A DNA stretch of 58,792 nt from Prorocentrum cordatum (Eukaryota > Sar > Dinophyceae > Prorocentrales > Prorocentraceae): contig CAUYUJ010005754.1 in NCBI GenBank assembly GCA_963575745.1, forward strand, positions 1 through 58,792, in the 5' to 3' direction. This document shows, one piece after another, positions 19,295 through 30,597 of this stretch (position 1 is the stretch's first letter; each line of letters begins with the position of its first letter). The notes below the pieces were generated by a model that was not told the origin of the DNA, did not search any database, and was given only the letters and a program-made list of their open reading frames with translations. A program made the translations under genes and the position numbers.

Positions 19295-21664
19295 ATGACA
19301 GGCTTGTCCGAGTGCCCTTTTTGTGGCTTGCCTGTGCCTGATGCTTTTCTGATGCTGCACCTTAGCCAAGCACACCCAGGATATCTTGAAAGATTTAGTG
19401 GCAGTGCTTCCTCTTCGTCTCCACCGTTGCCCATTTTGGGCGGGTCGCCAGTCCGAGCTAGGAGCTCTGTCCCTTTGAGTCCTGATTCTAGATCAATGGC
19501 GTCCCCACTCGCAATAGCAGCGCCCCCGTCTTCTTCAGCTATCGTCCCTGCTCCAGTATCTCATTCCTCTGTTGGATTCCAAAGCTGTGTCGATATGGAC
19601 TTGACGAATTTGTTGGTATGGATCAAAAACAGAAGCGAGGCTGGTCTCTTGTCTGATTTACTGACAGCTTCTATCGTCAGACCTCTCGGCCGGTGCAGCT
19701 GCAGTCAAACTCCCATTCTACGACCAGGATCGCGTCCCAGTCAATCCAAAAAAAAACAAAGGACATGGTCCTATCGCGTGCACGCGGTGCCCCAAGTGTG
19801 AAGCGAGAGGCTCGGTCAACTACGATGGGACGCCCTTTGAGGGCCAGCGTGATAAATTGGGACTTACAACGACTCTGAGCATCGTGGCACACTGGTTAGA
19901 TGGATCAACTGTAACACGGACTGCCAGAGAATTGAAAGTTTGGGACGGGACAGTGCGTTCAGTTTGGGATTCCTGTAGAAGTATTGTGGCTTGGCATCAA
20001 AGAAGCTTGCCACGAGTCGCCAATGAAGATTGCATCATTGATATAACGTGGGGACCCCACAGGAGACGCATTCGATACGGAGTTCCTGCTAGACCATTAA
20101 AATACGAAAGCTATACGTTCCAGGTGGCCGTTGCTTACCGCATGGAAGTGGGAGTGCGCAGATTTCTGCCAGGATCTCTCAGAATCGAGCGAGTCCTGAG
20201 CAAGGACGCGGCTTACAAAAAAAATGTAGCCCTTACCATGTTGGATCCGTCTTGTCGTCTGACAACAGACCAGGGGAGCGAATGGGCGCGGTTGCCCCAG
20301 GTATTCGCTTCGGCTGCTACAGTCAATCACTCAATCGAATGGGTTGCGCAGGATGGCACGACGACTAACCTAGGCGAAGCCTACAACGGCATCATCAAAA
20401 AACTTGGCTCGGAACTGCATATATGGAAAGGTCGAGTCTCTGATGATAAACTGGAGACGCGCTGGCACGAGCTCGCTTGGCGCATAAACTCTGGATTCAA
20501 CAAATCAAATGTTCCAGCTGGTTCAAAATTGATTGGGTTCCTCAATGTATTAACTCTATACCAATCGAGTACAGCAGGATCCAGTCCACCAGTCTGCTCC
20601 GAGGCAAGGCGCGCCGCAGAGATGCGTCCATCACCGTTCCGTCAGGTGAGCACCGCGTTCGTAGGTTCCCGTCAAAACGACAAGAGACCTTGAAAGAGTG
20701 CTGGCGAACTTTGCGGGGATGGCTTAAAAGTGGTAGCAACAAGTTAGAATTACCTGGTTTGTCCAAAGCTCAACGGTTTTACTGTCACCAGTGGTCCGAG
20801 TGCTTCCATGGTATTCTGCATAGTAGCTCCGGAAGCGAGGCGAACCGAGTCTTGGTTCTGACAAGAGGGCAGCGCGTGCATCGCAAACAATTACGCGTGG
20901 AGCCGGAGAACCACCCAGACGATGCAGAACACGATGCAGAAGATCCGTCAGATGGCGAACCCAGTACGGACGCAACAGGAGAGACCTCAGATTCCTATGA
21001 AGATTCTGATGACGCCCCACTCGTACCCCGAAAGCGGCCAGCAACACGAACCGAGGTTTCTGTGGAAGCTGTCTCGTCTGGGGAAGCTGCCGACGAGCTT
21101 GTCGAGTCCAGCATTGGCGACTTAAATGAGGTGCTGGCGCAATATGGCAAACAGATTGACGAGAGCAGGAAATTGAATTTTGTAGGCAGCGAGGTTTCTA
21201 TTTCGGAAATGCGGAGCAGGGCCGCGGCAGCAGCAGACGTAGAAATGCTCGCCGTGGCTGGTCTAAACATGGGCCGATCTTTGGACGAGCATACAGCAAA
21301 GCAGCTCACAGACGATTACGCGGACGATTGTATTCTAGGTGCTTTGGCTCGGGCATACGATAGATCGATTACTGTCGTGAATCTTACGAGCATCCGCAGT
21401 TTCACACCCTTTTCAGTGGATATCGATGGTCCTGTTGAGAACGCTGTTTGGGTGGCTTACAATAATATCAATCATTATTACGGTACTCAGCCTGCAAAGC
21501 AGATTGGGAGTTTTTCTGGTTTTTCGGATTTCCTGCAAAGCAGCAGGAGTTCCAGAGAAGGCCAGCAGCAGCAAGACAAGCCGCCCCCTCCGAAGAAGAG
21601 CGGGACGGCGCCAAAACATATCATAATCACACAATCTGGGATGAGAAAGGGAGGTGAGGGATGA
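19295..21664 (+). pseudogene. Merlin-like transposase/OTU fusion, copy B, OTU site deleted
   Basis: The domain order is that of copy A. A 9-A run near 19750 (8 A in copy A) shifts the frame before the zinc ribbon, and a base missing near 20630 shifts it back between transposase and linker. The DDE part reads through the site where copy A is broken, giving NGIIKKLGSELHIWKGR and the conserved WRINSGFN-like tail. At 21166 an exact in-frame 36-bp deletion removes twelve residues including DGHCLYHAL, so the OTU domain has lost its catalytic Asp and Cys while the His motif NHYYG remains. I infer that this copy cannot be an active protease whatever the status of the two shifts. Confidence 0.7.
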
Positions 21665-21671
21665 GATCGGG

Positions 21672-22123
21672 TCCTTTGCTCCGATTGCCGATTCGAGCGT
21701 TTCCGTGCTCAGGTTGCCGATTCGAGCGTTTCCGTGCTCAGATTGCCGATTCGAGCGTTTCCGTGCTCAGATTGCCGATTCGATCGTTTCCGTGCTCAGA
21801 TTGCCGATTCGAGCGTTTCCGTGCTCAGATTGCCGATTCGATCGTTTCCGTGCTCAGATTGCCGATTCGAGCGTTTCGGTGCTCAGATTGCCGATTCGAG
21901 CGTTTCCGTGCTCCGATTGCCGATTCGATCGCTTCCGTGCTCAGATTGCCGATTCGGCGTTTCCGTGCTCAGATTGCGGATTCGAGCGTTTCCGTGGTCA
22001 GATTGCCGATTCGAGCGTTTCCGTGCTCAGATTGCGGATTCGAGCGTTTCTGTGCTCAGATTGCGGATTCGAGCGTTTCATGTGCCCAGGATTGCCGATT
22101 CGAGCGTTTCCATGCTCAGATTG
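21672..22123 (+). repeat. 29-bp minisatellite, right array, copy B (~15 clean units)
   Basis: Regular units of CAGATTGCCGATTCGAGCGT plus TTCCGTGCT, with no T-rich interruption. This is the clean reference against which the damaged copy A array (11905-12360) can be judged. Confidence 0.93.
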
Positions 22124-22577
22124 CTATTCTGGGCACGCCCGCTCGGGAGAGTGCAAAAACAGGCTCAGATTGCTATTCTGGGCGCGCCTGCTTGGGAGAG
22201 CGCCAAAACAGGCTCAGGTTGCCGTTCTGGGCGCGCCCGCTCGGGAGAGCGCCAAAACATGCTCAGATTGCTATTCTGGGCGCGCCTGCTTGGGAGAGCG
22301 CCAGAACAAGCTCAGATTGCTATTCTGGGCGCGCCTGCTCGGGAGATTGCCAAAGCAGGCTCAGATTGCTATTCTGGGCGCGGAGAGCGCCAAAACAGGC
22401 TCATATTGCTATTATGGGCGCGCCCGCTCGGGAGAGCGCCAAAACAGTCTCAGATTGCTATTCTGGGCGCGCCCGCTCGGGAGAGCGCCCAAATCAGGGC
22501 GCGCCTGCTCGGGAGAGCGCCAGAACAGGTTCAGATTGCTATTCTGGGCGCTCCTGCTTGGTGTGATTGGGCAGGTG
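22120..22577 (+). repeat. 49-bp minisatellite, inner right array, copy B
   Basis: Nine cores of CAGATTGCTATTCTGGGCGC with the GC-rich second half, matching 12415-12880 unit for unit. Confidence 0.9.
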
Positions 22578-22939
22578 CTTTAAACCATGGCAAAATATTT
22601 TATACATGTGACTCCTCTGTAGAGAAGTGCAGAGGTTTAAACGACCGCCATTTTCTGCAAAGCTTTTCCGCCCTTTCGCCCGCCACAGGACGCCGACCAG
22701 GTTCTGGACCGCGAAGATTCGCGCCAAGGCTTGACCCCTCCGTGCCTCAAGCAGTGGCGAAGCGTCTTGGCTCGCCTATAGCCCTACCAAACCATGTTCA
22801 AATAACCTTTTGTGGCTTGCTGGAAATGTTCTTAGAACATTTCGGGCTGGGACTGTCCGTTTTGGCTCGAGGCTCCGAGGATCGCCCCAAGACGGCCCAA
22901 TAGCCTTCAAAAGCGCCCGATGACGGAGTTTTAGTAGCC

Positions 22940-24469
22940 ATGTCGGCCGCGCGTTGCTGCTTGCTGCTCGCCGTGGCAGGCAGCTCTGCCGTCATGGCAA
23001 GGGCTCCCTCGAGGGCGCGAAGTTATTCGCGCTTCGCGGTCCTCGTTCCTTCTCCCCCTCCTCCTCGTCCTCCTATTCTCCCTTTGGGAGGGCGGCGCGA
23101 GAGCGCGAAGTTATTCGCGCTTCGCGCAGCGCGAAGCGCGAAGTTGGGAGCCCTAGGAAGGTGCACGTGAGCGTCGAGGTGCTGGAGAGCGAAGGAATGC
23201 TTATTAGCAACACCGCGATCGAGGAGCCGGCCCGCATAGAAACTGCAGATCTGTTCACGCAGCTCGGGGTGTCCTGGTTGGCGCTGGTGCTCAGCGGCGG
23301 CGTCTTCGTCATCTTGCCCAGGTACCAGACACTGGCGCAGTTACTCCTTTTCTTCGGGGCCCAGAACTTCATGAACTTGTTGTACATCAAGGCGATCCTG
23401 TCCATCCACACGGTCTCCCAGGAGCTCAACATACGGGGCTTCCAGGCGCCCCTAGTGCTGACGGCCAGCAGCTCGCGGGCTTCCTCTTCCTCGCGCTGGC
23501 GATCCTTGTGTCCCAGCTGACGCCGTGGGCCTACAGGCCGCACACCATCGTCAGCAAGGACCAGGCCTTCGCGGTGATGGCCCTCGCAGTGTGCTTCACC
23601 CTGAACATCGCCCTCAACAACTTCAGCCTCTCGCTCCTGGACATGTCCGTTGACGTTATTGTCTGCGCCACGAGCCCGCTGATGTCTCTTCTCCTGCAGC
23701 TGTGCTTTCCTGCGAAGGTAGGCATGGTGCTACTCGGCGTCATCTGCGCGGCGCTGGTGGTCATCTCCAAGAGCGCCCAGAAGAAGACGACGGCCCAGAA
23801 CTAGGGCGGCGGCAGCGACACGCTGGGTCTCCCTGGAGCTCATCGTAGTGGTGATTCTTGGCAAGGGGTCAAGCTGAACGCTATCGACTTGCTTATTTAC
23901 ATGGCCATTCCAATCGTCGTGCTGCTGTTGTTGCCCATCTACTTGATCAAGCACCCCGTGTCTTATCCTGGGTACGAGATGGCCACGAATTTCAGCGTGT
24001 TCGTGGAGATCGCCCAGCTGAGCCTCGGCACCGTGGTGCCGGTGATGCTGTCCGGCATCTGGGCCCTCGGCTACAACCTCTTGCTGTACAACATTGTCAG
24101 GGACCTCTCCCCGTTCTTCGCGTCGTTTGCCGCAAACTTCAAAAGGTGGCGGCCATCGCCCTGGCCCTGCTCATGGGCATGGAGTCGCTGCAGGCCGGCC
24201 GCTGGAAGTGCCTGATGTGCGCGGGCGTGGCGGGGAACATTGCGGCCTGCACCGCGTACAGCCTGTGGCCGCCGCAGCCGAAGAAGGAGCTCTCTGAAGA
24301 ATGCAGCAGGGCTCTGCTGCAAAAAAGGCGGACGCCTGAGGCCCTCGCCACTCTCGCCGAGGAGCGCCGAGAAGGGCGCCGGGCGCCTTGGCGTCGAAGG
24401 AGTGCCGTCAGGCGCGCGCGCGCGCATGGCGTGCGTCGAGTGATCTCGCGCCCTGACGGCCGCGGCTAA
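22940..24469 (+). pseudogene. Sugar-phosphate/nucleotide-sugar transporter-like gene, broken, copy B
   Basis: This copy is nearly identical to 13243-14772, with the same one-base shift near 23470, the same stop at 23802 and the same second shift near 24145. One informative difference is TAC for TGC near 24257, giving TAYSLW where copy A has TACSLW; the family usually has Tyr there, so copy B keeps the older state. The shared breaks show that both copies descend from an already broken or intron-containing gene. Confidence 0.5.
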
Positions 24470-24944
24470 TTTAGGCAGCCTGCGAATCGCTGAACCGCTG
24501 TGCGCACGGAGTCTTACCCCTTCTCTCCTCTTCCCGCTCCTCCTCCTATTCCTCGCCGGGGAGCAGGTGGAGGATATCTCTTAGATCCGTCGGTGCCCAT
24601 GTCTTTTAGAGGAGCAGGCAGTGCTCGAGGCCTGACGAGGACACTGCCTAGATTCGGTGGATCGCGCAAACCTCGTCCTCATGACGAGGCATGAGCTCCT
24701 CCGACTGCACCGAAACGAGATACTATCTGACGCTGTCGGCTGTGGTGGTCGTTTCCTAGTTTCATTGTTGGCGATCGAATGTTCAGAAAGCGAATTGGTC
24801 GGCGCCTCAGTATGTGTGCAGTTCGTGCCAAATTCGCCCTTTTGTTCTATCTTTTCACTCCATTCGCTACGCTTTGTGTGTGCACCCGTGGATTTTTTAC
24901 CAGGCGAGTTTGCGCCAAGCGATGCGTTTCTACCAGTGTGTGTG

Positions 24945-24975
<31 letters not shown>

Positions 24976-25482
24976 ATATATATATATACAAACACTCCTC
25001 CTCATCTGCTGCCCCGAGCACGGGCAGGGTCGCCAGCGAGCAGCAGTGCGGCCAATTTCCGGCAAATGCTGGCGCACGGCGCCGAGTTTTGTTTTTTTTG
25101 TGCGGCCGCCCCGAGCATAGGCAAGGCCACCAGCTTTCCCCCGGACCGCCGTCTCCTCGGTGCCCCCATCAGCCCTTCTATCCTTCCCTCCGTCCTCTTC
25201 CCTCCTTTCCCTCCCTTAGGGGAGTGCACTGGCAAAGACAGCTGGCACGATGCGTTGCGAGATCTTTGCGCAGTGACCAGCCAGGGCAGCGGCATATTGG
25301 CAAGGCTTATCCAAGCAGCCAGGCTTGCTACCTTGGCGTACCTTCGTGCTCTCGTACTTCTGCAGGTTTATCCGTCAGCTGGCTCCTCAGCACTCTTCTT
25401 TGCCACTTACCCTTGGCTAGCTGCAGATTCATGTTGCTCGAGGCGTCGGTGCTGGCGCTCTGCGGACAGAAAACATTTCGGG
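24470..25482. other. Spacer with (TG)n(TA)n microsatellite, copy B
   Basis: This is the counterpart of 14773-15798. The microsatellite lies at about 24937-24989. The 22-bp segment present in copy A near 15170 is absent. No gene was recognised. Confidence 0.5.
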
Positions 25483-25849
25483 CTGGGACTGGCTTGTTTT
25501 GACACATCGGGCTTATGTTCTAAGACCATTGTTTTTGTTATTAGAACATGGTGGGGTTCTAAGAACATGTCGTGGTAGGACTACAGGAATGCCGGGAAGG
25601 TCGGTTGGGACTGGCTTGTTTTAACACATCGGGCTTATGTTCTAAGACCACTGCTTTTGTTATTAGAACATGGTGGGGTGCTAGGAACATTTCGTGGTAG
25701 GACTACAGGAATGCCGGGAAGGTCGGTTGGGACTGGCTTGTTTCAACACATCGGGCTTATGTTCTAAGACCATTGCTTTTGTTATTAGAGCATGGTGGGG
25801 TTCTAGGAACATTTCGTGGTAGGACTACAGGAATGCCGGGAAGGTCGGT
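25483..25849 (+). repeat. 122-bp tandem triplicate, copy B
   Basis: Three units with the same period and almost the same sequence as 15799-16165. Confidence 0.9.
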
Positions 25850-25961
25850 CCCTGCTCAAGTGTCGGCGTGGAACTGGCCGCGCGCGGCATCCGCGCGGCA
25901 GCCCGCGGGTGGCACCCCTCGGCCCGAGTTCTCCAGGGCTGGCTGCGCCCCTCACCTCCTC

Positions 25962-26154
25962 CCCAGACCCCCTCGAGTTATGACAAAATCACGACGGGAG
26001 GTTTTTCATTATTTTTGGCCTCTGGGGGCCCTTACCGGCCCTCGGGACCGTCAAAAAACGACTCAGGACGAAAAACCGGTCCCGGCGAATAGGTCCGGAC
26101 CTCTGGGGGTCGCGTCATGAAAAAATCATGACGTCGGGGGTCTGGGTCTACCTC
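25962..26154 (+). repeat. Dispersed repeat with ATGA hairpin, copy B
   Basis: This is the copy B counterpart of 16278-16470, hairpin included. Confidence 0.65.
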
Positions 26155-26239
26155 TCCGGTCCAGCCTGCCGGCCTGCCTTTCCTGTCTTGCTTGCCAGTC
26201 TGCCTCCTAGCTCGCCGTCCTACGTGACCTCGCCGTCGC

Positions 26240-26727
26240 TGCGGGATTGCGAACTGCGACACCGTCGCAACTGTCGAGTGTTGCTGGGGGTGTACAGCGG
26301 AGTGACGTCATACGCGGATTCAGATTGGACCTCACCATGCTTGGGGGGCTGCACACTGCGAAACTGTCGCCACTTGCGAGGACCGCTGGGGGTCCAGCGG
26401 AGTGGGGTTCCAAGCGGACCTAAATTTGATTTCGCCATCCTTGAGGGGGGGGCTGCGATCTGCCAAACTATCGCTACTTTCGAGGGCTGCCTTCACGAAT
26501 CTAAATCAGACCTCGCCATCCCTGGGGGGGGCGCTGCGAACCGCGAAACTGTCGCCGCTTTCAAATGCTGCTGGGGGTCCAGCGGAGTGGGGTCCCACGC
26601 GGACCGAAAGAAGACTTCGCCATTCCTGTGGGGGGCTGCGATCTGCCAAGCTGTCGCCACTTTCGAGGGCTGCTGGGGGGTCAATCGGAGTGGGGTCCCG
26701 CGCGGACATAAATTGGACCTCGCGTTA
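26240..26727 (+). repeat. ~100-bp tandem repeat, copy B
   Basis: This is the copy B counterpart of 16560-17043. The left edge of the second, 5.7-kb tandem duplication falls inside it, at about 26278 (GTGTTGCTGGGGGTGTACAG). Confidence 0.85.
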
Positions 26728-26734
26728 AGCTTCG

Positions 26735-27050
26735 AGGGTTAGGCTGTTAGGGGTAGGGTAAGGGTGTTCGGGCTAATGTGCGTTAGGGGTGGGGGTGAGG
26801 TCTTAGAGTTAAGGTTCGGGTTAGGGTGTTCGGGGTAGGGCAGCGTGTTAGGATACGGTTTAGGGTGTTCGGCTTATGGGCGCAGGTCTGTGGTTCAGGT
26901 GTTAGTGTCAGGGTGTCAGGGATTAGGGCGTTGGGGTTATGGTTTGGGTTAGGGTGATAGGGTTTTAGGGTTAGGGTGTTGGTTTGGGATGGTAGGGTGG
27001 TGCGGTGTTAGGGTTAGGATGCTCGGCTTCGGGCATTAAAGTACAGGCTC
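26735..27050 (+). repeat. Degenerate telomere-like tract, copy B
   Basis: GGGTTAGGGTG, TTTAGGGT and GTTCGGG words, matching 17050-17370 with small deletions. Confidence 0.75.
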
Positions 27051-27071
27051 GGATTCTTTGGGAAGGAGAAT

Positions 27072-27420
27072 GGGGGGTAGCTAAGCCCCCCCTTCATTTC
27101 GGAAAGACAATAAGGGGGGAGCTGCCAGAGCGCGAAAGCGGGGAAAGCGGGGAGGGGGGTAGGGTAGCTTCCGCAGGGCGGAAGAAGGGGGGAGGGAGGG
27201 AGTGCTTCGGGCACGGGGGGGTCCAGGGGGGGGGGGGGGCGGGAGCAGCTAAGCCGCCCCTTTTGGAAAGGGCGAGAAGGAGGGGGGTAGCTTCCAGACC
27301 TCGAAAGGGGGGGGGAGGAGGTGGTAGCTTCCGTGGGGCGGCAAACAAGAGGGGAGGAGGGGGCTCCGGGCAGGGGAGGTCCAAAGGGGGGGGGGTAGTT
27401 GAGGGGGGACCCCCCTCCTT
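27072..27420. repeat. G-rich repeat block, copy C
   Basis: GGGGGGTAGCT(A/T) words alternate with long G runs (up to 13), with TAGCTTCC recurring at irregular ~80-bp steps. Plus-strand frames are Gly/Arg-rich and minus frames Pro-rich. No gene is inferred. The counterpart lies at 32787-33125. Confidence 0.8.
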
Positions 27421-28038
27421 TGCTCTGGCGCTGCTTGCGCGCTCTCTCGTTGTGTACCACAGCCGTGTTCCTAGAAACGGTCATACGAGTGATCTGATCT
27501 AACATGTCCATGTCCCAGATCCCTCAGCTCTCCAGTTGTTCCGCGTGCGCTCCAAAAAGAAAGTGCCAGGAGCCCAGGAGGGGGCGCATCGACCCCCAAA
27601 CGCCCATTCATCGCCGAAAAGAACCCGATTGCCCACCCAGCCTGGGTTCGTGTGGATTCGCTATCGGCGGCCTGTCGTTGATATACCGGCGATTTCCATG
27701 TCGACCCCCTGAGCTGGTCCCCCCCTTCCGTTGCCCTTAAATCCTTGGCCGATCGCATGCTGGCATCATTGTCGTCCTGTCCCCTGCGCTTGCGGGCCCG
27801 TGCAGGAAGTTTGCCGTGCGGGGCCAGCCGTGCGACACTCCGCAGAAAGGCCCCCGGGCCCACAGACCGCATCGGGCCCTCTCCCGAGGGGAGGAGGAGG
27901 AGGAGGGGAGGAGGAGCTGACCCGTTGTAAACCAAGAGTCAGAACTAGGACTGCTCGAGATGGGCAACTTAACTGTTTGGCACACCATAATCTGAATCTT
28001 TCCAAAAACAACATTTTCCTGCATACGTGATGATGTTT
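27421..28038. other. Spacer, copy C
   Basis: No recognisable gene. Short open frames exist on both strands. The counterpart at 33126-33759 differs by many one- and two-base indels and a longer GAG run, so no frame is conserved between the two. Confidence 0.4.
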
Positions 28039-28290
28039 AATCCGTGAAAACTCTTACAAATGTTATGAAGCGAATGTGCGCGGCGCACGGCGAGAGCCCA
28101 GTTTGGAAGATCAACTGCCTTGCGTAGTTGTTGCGCACTCTTGCACGTGTTTGACATGAATGTACGCCGCTAAGGCGAGAACACATTTGAAAACCACCCG
28201 CTCCCATCCCTGAAGCTCCTTGCACATTTCTTTAAAACGAGTCTGCGCCGCGCCCAGGCGAGGGTCATTCTGAAACGGCCGCTTAAACAC
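28039..28290. repeat. ~80-bp tandem repeat, copy C (diverged)
   Basis: Three diverged units contain TCCGTGAA(A/G)CTC and GTGCGC(C/G)GCGC. They are much clearer in copy D at 33760-34008. Confidence 0.55.
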
Positions 28291-28319
28291 TTGCTCGGGT
28301 GCGACAGGGGACGTAATGT

Positions 28320-29150
28320 GGAAAAGGAGAGGCAGGAGGAGGAGAGGAGGAGGTGGGAGGATGATGGAGGGAGAGACGAGGGAGGTGGGAGGAAGAGGAG
28401 GGGGAAGAATGGGAGGAGAAGGAGGAGGAGGAAAAGGAAAAGAGAAAGGACAAGTAAGGGGAAAAGGACGAGGGGGAGGAGGAAGAGGAGGAGGAGGAGG
28501 AGGAAGAGGAATAATAATGATAATGAGAAGAAGCAGGAGGAGGAGGAGAAGAGGAAAAAGAAACTGAATAAGAAAATATAATAATAAACATAAAAGAATA
28601 AGATAAGAACATCTAATCATGCGAAGAAGAAGAAAGAAGAAGATGAGGAGGGGTAGGAGAAGTAGGGGGAAAACCGGAAGAGAAGGAGAGAGGAAAAAGG
28701 AAGGACGAGGGGAGGGAAATGGAGAGGGGAGGGCACATGAGGGGGAGGAGGAGGAAGGAGGAGGGGGGGAGGAGGAGGAGGAGGAAGGGGAGAGTGGGGG
28801 GGGGGGACGAGAGGGAGGAGGGGGTTGGTGGGGGGGGAAGGGGAGAGTGAGATGGGAGGCGGAGGAACATGAGGAGCGAGGAGGAGGAGGAGGCGATGGT
28901 GAAAAGCAAGGGAAATCCTAGCCCTGAGAAGCAGTACCAGGAAGGATGGGGTCAGGAGGAAGGAGGAGGAAGCGGGAGGATTATGGAGGAGGGAGGAGGG
29001 AGGAAAGAGACGGGGAAGGAGGAGGAGGAGGACGAGGAGGACGAGGAGGAGGAGGCGAAGCAGGAGAAGGAAAAGGAGGAAGACGAAGAGGACGAGGAGG
29101 AGAGAGGAGGGAGGAGGGGGGAGGGAGGAGGAGGACGAGAAGGAAAAGGA
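28320..29150. repeat. Long polypurine tract (GAGGAGG words), copy C
   Basis: About 830 bp are almost pure A and G on the plus strand, in GAGGAGG, GGAAGAG and AATAATAATG words. Glu/Arg/Gly-rich plus-strand frames and Ser/Pro/Leu-rich minus frames are by-products. Such tracts can form triplex (H-DNA) structures. The counterpart lies at 34030-34880. Confidence 0.9.
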
Positions 29151-29339
29151 GGTCCACCCGCAACCAACCCGCGCAAAGCAAGGCAGAAGCATCGCTTTCA
29201 TTTTCCGGCTTGGGGTGGACGGTTATGGGTTTGAGGGCGGAGGCGGGAACGATGGCAACCATCAGGGGCTCAGCCAGCGCTCAGCACGCATGTAGATGAA
29301 TGAGCGGTCAGCCACCATGTAGCAACCTAGTATAATCAG

Positions 29340-30284
29340 TTGAATGGTGGCGCGTGCGCAACAAGTATCAAACGTTCAGACGGGGGGCTGCAAATAACAA
29401 TGGTAATCCTAGTCAAGGTGGCGCCAGGTTTGCTTCGGGGTGGCCGCTGCCAGATGCAGGGAGATTCGCGATCGACGATGCACTGCAATTCGAAAGCAGA
29501 CGTGCGGATCGCATGGCAGCGCGAACATGCGCATGTGCTTTCTATGCCAGCGGAAAACAAGAAGAGGTGGAGGAGAAGGCTGAACAGGTCAGCGACTTGC
29601 TCCGCACCTCGCACCCCACCGGAAATAGCAGCCAGCGGCGCCGACCTCACGGCCAGCCATATTCAACCACGTCAATGTAACGTTCGCAGGCCCATCCCGC
29701 CACCGTGCCTGGGTTGTGGGCCAAAGGCCTCTTGGAAACCTGTTGGGGTCTTTCGGGATGCCTCTCGGGGGCCTCGCGGAGGCCTCTTGACGGGGTTCTT
29801 CTGGGCTGCAGAGGGGGCTTTTGGAAACCGCGTGAAAGCCTCTTGGGCGGCCCACGCGCCTCAAGCATTCTTGCGCGAGTGGGTTCGGCCCACCTATGCT
29901 TCCGTTCCCTGCCTTAGCGCCACCAACGGATGGCGCCATGGCGCGGGCCAACCAGGATGTCCAGATTACGAACATTGGGTCGGAATCCTCAGGCAGCGAG
30001 AGGGAACCGCCGGGAAGAAATCATACACAGAGTTGCGCAATGTTGACGCGGTGCGAATGGGCTGCACGCAGGCGTCGGACTCCCGCCAGAACTACAACGG
30101 CAGCGCAGTTGTTCGGTCCAGAATAGCAGGTCGTGTTGTATCGATTCTTCCCCATGTACCTTCCACCGAGTTGCCCAGGCCACCAGTAGAAGAAAGGCGG
30201 CCTAGCCACAGTACGCATTTGTTTCGGGCCTGGCTTCAGGAATGCCATGTGAGCTTTTCGCTCGGCCCCCCATTCCTGCACTAG
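29340..30284 (+). CDS. Uncharacterised open frame, copy C
   Basis: This frame of 314 codons has no recognisable domain. Its middle (29690-29860) is the dispersed GGCCTCTTGGG repeat with its 30-bp leader, which argues against a conserved protein. The equivalent in copy D starts in a different frame (35075-36040), so the ORF is not preserved as such. It may be chance coding in GC-rich DNA; a decayed element is the alternative. Confidence 0.15.
   Translation: MNGGACATSIKRSDGGLQITMVILVKVAPGLLRGGRCQMQGDSRSTMHCNSKADVRIAWQREHAHVLSMPAENKKRWRRRLNRSATCSAPRTPPEIAASGADLTASHIQPRQCNVRRPIPPPCLGCGPKASWKPVGVFRDASRGPRGGLLTGFFWAAEGAFGNRVKASWAAHAPQAFLREWVRPTYASVPCLSATNGWRHGAGQPGCPDYEHWVGILRQREGTAGKKSYTELRNVDAVRMGCTQASDSRQNYNGSAVVRSRIAGRVVSILPHVPSTELPRPPVEERRPSHSTHLFRAWLQECHVSFSLGPPFLH
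29690..29860 (+). repeat. Dispersed GGCCTCTTGGG-family repeat, copy C
   Basis: It opens with the same 30-bp leader as 1701-1730 and continues with GGCCTCTTGG words. The counterpart lies at 35452-35620. Confidence 0.6.
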
Positions 30285-30467
30285 GATTTGATGGCGGACT
30301 AGGCCTCCAGAAGGGCGCGGGCGCCATGGATCTCCGGATATGCAGCTGCGGGAGTTGTCCCGTTAGCACGCACGGCGGGCGGGGGCAGGTGAGCGATGAC
30401 GAGGAGCGATCGAGCAGCCTTCGTTTTGGGGGGGAAATTATCTCCTAGGCCGCCCCTCTCCGACGTT

Positions 30468-30597
30468 CTCGGCATCGCTCGGACGTGTGCATTTTTCCTT
30501 CGGCGAGGAACATCGAGGAGCATCCTTGATCATTTGGCGAAAAAACCACGCACGAAGCCGAAAAAAACACAGGGAACGGACGTCCGAGCGATGGCGA
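30468..30597. mobile_element. MITE-like element, copy 2 (130 bp)
   Basis: The inverted ends are the same as at 3325-3455 (CTCGGCATCGCTCGGACGT and its near-complement), with a diverged interior containing CGGCGAGGAACATCGAGGA. Confidence 0.6.

Larger units (their letters stand above)
17761..22668 (+). mobile_element. Merlin/IS1595-like transposon with OTU fusion, copy B
   Basis: The organisation is that of copy A. The left inverted repeat (17761-17852) is fuller here: read inward it has GTCGTTTAAACCTCTGCA, a CAGAG word, TATAAAG and CATGGTTTAAAC. The right repeat (22577-22668), read inward on the minus strand, has the same words in the same order. This supports a true terminal inverted repeat of 80 bp or more. 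Confidence 0.65.
17396..27071. repeat. Tandem segmental duplication, copy B (~9.68 kb)
   Basis: The order and content match 7425-17394. Differences include the cleaner right array, one extra A at the homopolymer near 19750, one base fewer near 20630, a 36-bp deletion in the OTU domain and a longer left inverted repeat. The right edge runs directly into the G-rich block of the second duplication. Confidence 0.85.

Noticed and set aside
28283-29201. Ser/Pro-rich and Glu/Arg-rich proteins over the purine tract (and 33921-34922)
   Set aside because: They are translations of a low-complexity purine tract, open in several frames on both strands.
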